Shown here one piece after another: positions 34,836 through 37,816 of a DNA stretch of 37,816 bases. The notes under the pieces were generated by a model that worked only from the letters and a program-made list of their open reading frames with translations, was not told the DNA's origin and made no database searches. Position 1 is the first letter of the stretch, and the number at the start of each line of letters is the position of its first letter. The translations under genes were made by a program, and so were the position numbers. This stretch comes from an uncultured Sutterella sp. Its GTDB lineage: Bacteria > Pseudomonadota > Gammaproteobacteria > Burkholderiales > Burkholderiaceae_F. The stretch is taken from positions 1-37,816 of the forward strand of contig UQNA01000026.1 of assembly GCA_900542195.1 (NCBI GenBank). Reading direction: 5' to 3'.

Positions 34836-36041
34836 TCACCCCGTCTTTTGCTTAGAAAGAGTACTTATAAATTTTTCTCTCAAAACAACTAAGGTTAAAG
34901 GACCAATTACTCCTACAAGCAAATAAAAAAACTGGAAGCCCACATGAGGCCCGTACATATACCAGGCTGAAGAAAAAAACAATGTCTCATTAAAACCTGT
35001 AAAAAGTCCAAAATTTGTTTTCAATAAATAAAAAACTAGATTTATCACATTAAAACAAAAAAGGTGCAAACAAAGAATCTGAAGAGTATTGTTCGAAATG
35101 AGGTTTAAAATAGGCTGAGATCCCCAATTTTTAGCGATTAATTTAGAGATGTATAGATAAAAGAAAATACCGGTGAATGAAGTAAGATAGGGTAGGATTA
35201 TCTTCAGAAATCCCCATCCCCTTAACTCTGAGAGCGGGAAAGGAAATCTTGCCATAAAGGCAAGACTAGGAAAACTCAAAGCAGATGGAGAAAAGAAGAG
35301 CAATAAAACAATATTAGTACCAATACTTAAAATTGCCATCATCCCATAGTCTTTTTCTTTAAGTAGATTCCGTACATCAAGTTTCCTTAAGATACATCCT
35401 AGATGAAAAAATGGAAGAAAAAAAGCTATCTTTAACATCAACAAAAACCAAGGATTTTGGTTAAATCCTTTCAACGCAGAATATATACTTCCCATTCCAA
35501 CGATAAGAAGGCATAGAAAGAGAATAAAGGACGACCTTAGGCCTTCAGAAGCATGAACCTTTGTTAACAAGGTGTAGGAGAGAATAGTACCAAGAAGGGC
35601 GACTAAAAACCATGATGGACTGACTAGATCGCTTGACACTCCAGATGAAAAAGGAAATTCTATTAATAGCTTATAAAAGAACGGAAGTATCCCATTAAAT
35701 GACAAGAAAAAGTTGGTCCCCCATAATTGTTGAGTTACAAAAAAAATGGGAATAAGCCACAAAAGAGAAATTAATATGTTATAGAGATAGTAAGGAACCA
35801 AGAGGCGCTTAAGCTTTTTCAAGCAAAACCTTTTAGTTTCATTAGAAGTAATGGGAACCTTATAAAAATAGCCACTAATAAAGATGAAGGCTGGCATAAA
35901 GAAAGAATCATAAGGGAAAATCTTGTTAAGCAGATTAATCGGTCCTCCGGCGTGCGCATCTACCACAAAAAGAATACAAACAGCAGAGAGAACCATGAAG
36001 TCCTTATTATCTTTTTTAAATTTCTGGCTTAATTGGCTCAT
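34836..36041 (-). CDS. Acyltransferase family 3 membrane protein
   Basis: Integral membrane acyltransferase (OafA/NodX superfamily) that typically adds O-acetyl groups to surface sugars. It has about ten hydrophobic helices (for example FMVLSAVCILFVVDAHAGGP and FFMPAFIFISGYF). The DAHAGG segment is near the usual position of the active-site histidine, and SGYFYK is typical of the fold. Length 401 aa is normal, with no attached periplasmic SGNH domain. It starts at an ATG at 36041. The target sugar is unknown. Confidence 0.85.
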   Translation of the reverse strand: MSQLSQKFKKDNKDFMVLSAVCILFVVDAHAGGPINLLNKIFPYDSFFMPAFIFISGYFYKVPITSNETKRFCLKKLKRLLVPYYLYNILISLLWLIPIFFVTQQLWGTNFFLSFNGILPFFYKLLIEFPFSSGVSSDLVSPSWFLVALLGTILSYTLLTKVHASEGLRSSFILFLCLLIVGMGSIYSALKGFNQNPWFLLMLKIAFFLPFFHLGCILRKLDVRNLLKEKDYGMMAILSIGTNIVLLLFFSPSALSFPSLAFMARFPFPLSELRGWGFLKIILPYLTSFTGIFFYLYISKLIAKNWGSQPILNLISNNTLQILCLHLFCFNVINLVFYLLKTNFGLFTGFNETLFFSSAWYMYGPHVGFQFFYLLVGVIGPLTLVVLREKFISTLSKQKTG

Positions 36042-36244
36042 CGAATTCGTTAGCTTACGTTGTTATTTAGAAGAAAAATCAGTTTATCAGAAACATAGTT
36101 TGCCGAATTCTTTCTCGAGAGGGAGGGAGAAAGAAAAAAGAACATACGAGAAAAAGAGAAACCTTATCTGGAGCATTCTCTGGAAGTACAAAAATAGCTG
36201 TCTGACACCGTAAACATAAAACCCTCTCTCCACAGTAATATTAA

Positions 36245-37816
36245 TTAAACAGCTTTTTCTTCTCCCTTATCTGACTCAAACTTTAATCGATTCTTAACAT
36301 CGTAATCTTTAGGAAGTAGCCGATTATTAATAGTAAAGAAAATTAAAAATATTAAAATTGGTTCAGACGCAATACATGGAAGTGAATACCGCGTATCACC
36401 ATTTACCGGAGAAAGTATATTTATAAAAAACGTCAAAAGAAACGGTAAAGCTAATATAAGTGTTGCCCTGTTTTGACCTTTAATCATCAGAGCAATTACA
36501 AAGAAGTAAAGTATCCAGGTTGAATAAGCAGGTGTCATCAGAGCAGAAAAAGGAAAAGTAAAAGCCCAAAATTCAACCCAATATTCAAATGGAATTCTAT
36601 AGTTATTTGCAAAAAAGTAATTAATTTTATCCGGTATGGGAAATGAGTTAGTGTTTTTAGAAAGACTTTCAAAAGAGTTGTTGTAGTTAAATACTACAGG
36701 CATGACCGAACTCATTCTATTAGGATAGAAATATAGATAAGTTTGGGCTAACACTCCTTCCAAGCAGGCTTTTTTATATTTAGTACAAAAATAATAAAAA
36801 GAATTGAGATGCTCCTGGGAGATAGGTAGCTTAATGAAGCTTTTGATATTATCAGAAATCTCTGGTTGAAAATTTTCAGTTACCCCCGTCACCGAAGAAA
36901 AAAAACTCTTACCCTTTTCATTATCCAAGAAATTATTCTGTATTTTTTCTTTCTTCATTATCCAGGCTAAGGTTTGAGAAGGAAGAGCTAATTTCTCAAC
37001 TACACTTCCTTTTGAAATGTTAAATGTTGTTAAAAAAATATTTTTATACCCGACCTGAAATGCGATAAGCAAGACAACCAAAATTAAAATTGGTTTGCTA
37101 GCTTTATTTAAATACCAAAAATAGATTAAAAGACAAACAAGACTGGGAAGAATTATGTATGCACCATTATGTCTAAAACAAAAGCAAATAAAGGAAGTTA
37201 AGGCAAGAATAACAACTTCTTTGGATTTAACTGACGAAGAATGGGACAAAAATATGTATACGAAAACAGAACAAAATAGTGTGAGTGAAAAGCTATAAAT
37301 TCCATCTTTTATAATTGTTTGCCCGTACATAGAGTAGATTGGAACAACGGAATATATTAACGGAGAGATCCATATGTACCACCCGTCATTTGCATAAAGA
37401 TTTATTATTTTTTTTATGTATAAACAAATTAGGCCAATTAAGAATATTTCTGAGAAAAATATAAAAATAGTAAGAGGTAAAAGGTAAATTCCTGTGTCTT
37501 TCAAATCTAAGGAATTAACCAATGTAAAAAAAAGCCAAGAGCTAGGCCAAGGATGGTGATCTGAAGAAGGAATCCAATTCCCTCCAAGTGCTATTTGCCA
37601 TAGCGCATCGTATACCGCACTTCCTGGAAAATATACGACAAAGGCAGGCATCCAAGAAACCAACAGGAGAAACCAAACTTTATAAAGAAAATTTAAATTC
37701 TTCTGTTTCGAAGAAAACCTTGAGAAATCTATTGCCTCAATCCGCTTTATGATAATTATCCCAATTTGACTTGCCAACAAGGAGAGCAACGCCCATTTGA
37801 ATACTAGAATGAATAA
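36245..37816 (-). CDS. Multi-spanning membrane protein, DUF6020/GT-C-like (5' end outside the window)
   Basis: Large hydrophobic protein with about a dozen predicted helices. Similar features occur in DUF6020 and GT-C-like membrane proteins of polysaccharide loci: VVYFPGSAVYDALWQIALGG, SDHHPWPSSW and HNGAYIILPSLV, with a final NGDTRYSLPCIASEPI. A role as lipid-linked glycosyltransferase is possible but not shown. The frame remains open to the right edge of the window without a convincing start, so the gene is truncated by the window. It ends near 36245 in a charged tail. Confidence 0.7.
   Translation of the reverse strand, partial: LFILVFKWALLSLLASQIGIIIIKRIEAIDFSRFSSKQKNLNFLYKVWFLLLVSWMPAFVVYFPGSAVYDALWQIALGGNWIPSSDHHPWPSSWLFFTLVNSLDLKDTGIYLLPLTIFIFFSEIFLIGLICLYIKKIINLYANDGWYIWISPLIYSVVPIYSMYGQTIIKDGIYSFSLTLFCSVFVYIFLSHSSSVKSKEVVILALTSFICFCFRHNGAYIILPSLVCLLIYFWYLNKASKPILILVVLLIAFQVGYKNIFLTTFNISKGSVVEKLALPSQTLAWIMKKEKIQNNFLDNEKGKSFFSSVTGVTENFQPEISDNIKSFIKLPISQEHLNSFYYFCTKYKKACLEGVLAQTYLYFYPNRMSSVMPVVFNYNNSFESLSKNTNSFPIPDKINYFFANNYRIPFEYWVEFWAFTFPFSALMTPAYSTWILYFFVIALMIKGQNRATLILALPFLLTFFINILSPVNGDTRYSLPCIASEPILIFLIFFTINNRLLPKDYDVKNRLKFESDKGEEKAV

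Overview
The window reads as a bacterial accessory region, most likely from a gut-type, anaerobically respiring Gram-negative; a Sutterellaceae-like betaproteobacterium is my inference. Support for this is Tat-exported fumarate-reductase-like flavoproteins with a TtrS/TtrR-like two-component system, a perfect FNR/ANR box, and a Wzm/Wzt-type polysaccharide exporter. No rRNA, tRNA or taxonomic marker gene is present, so the assignment is tentative.

Left edge (1-4100): a secreted C69-family dipeptidase with a terminator, then about 2 kb of decayed DNA. This DNA holds gene fragments, a dead 5' piece of cas2, a CRISPR leader copy, a short degenerate array (5 repeats) and one orphan repeat.

Centre (4100-19170): two plus-strand genes, a predicted SAM-dependent methyltransferase and a DUF1848 radical-SAM-like protein, meet a minus-strand type III-A CRISPR-Cas operon head-on. 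In transcription order the operon is cas2, a cas1-cas2 fusion, cas10/csm1, csm2, csm3, csm4, csm5, cas6, csx16, a Card1/Can2-like CARF nuclease and a Csm6/NE0113-family CARF protein. A 24-repeat array diverges from cas2 behind a shared leader. Cas10 keeps the GGDD cyclase motif but has lost the HD nuclease domain. csm3 has an in-frame TGA. The logic looks like target RNA recognition, then cyclic oligoadenylate, then activation of the CARF nuclease, with Csx16 and the NE0113 protein as likely signal-degrading brakes.

Right centre (19400-25100): a minus-strand operon of flavoprotein, TtrS-like sensor kinase and FixJ-type regulator diverges from a paralogous Tat-exported flavoprotein gene under a class II FNR-type promoter. 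This looks like a regulated anaerobic respiratory module for an unknown electron acceptor.

Right end (25100-37816): a minus-strand surface polysaccharide cluster. It holds UDP-galactopyranose mutase, the CDP-ribitol pair TarI/TarJ, a TagF-like polyol-phosphate transferase, two GT2 glycosyltransferases, an ABC exporter, an acyltransferase-3 and a large membrane protein cut by the window edge. Together they predict a glycan containing galactofuranose and ribitol phosphate, exported by an ABC transporter. Several unusually long gene-free gaps and gene scraps suggest past rearrangement here.
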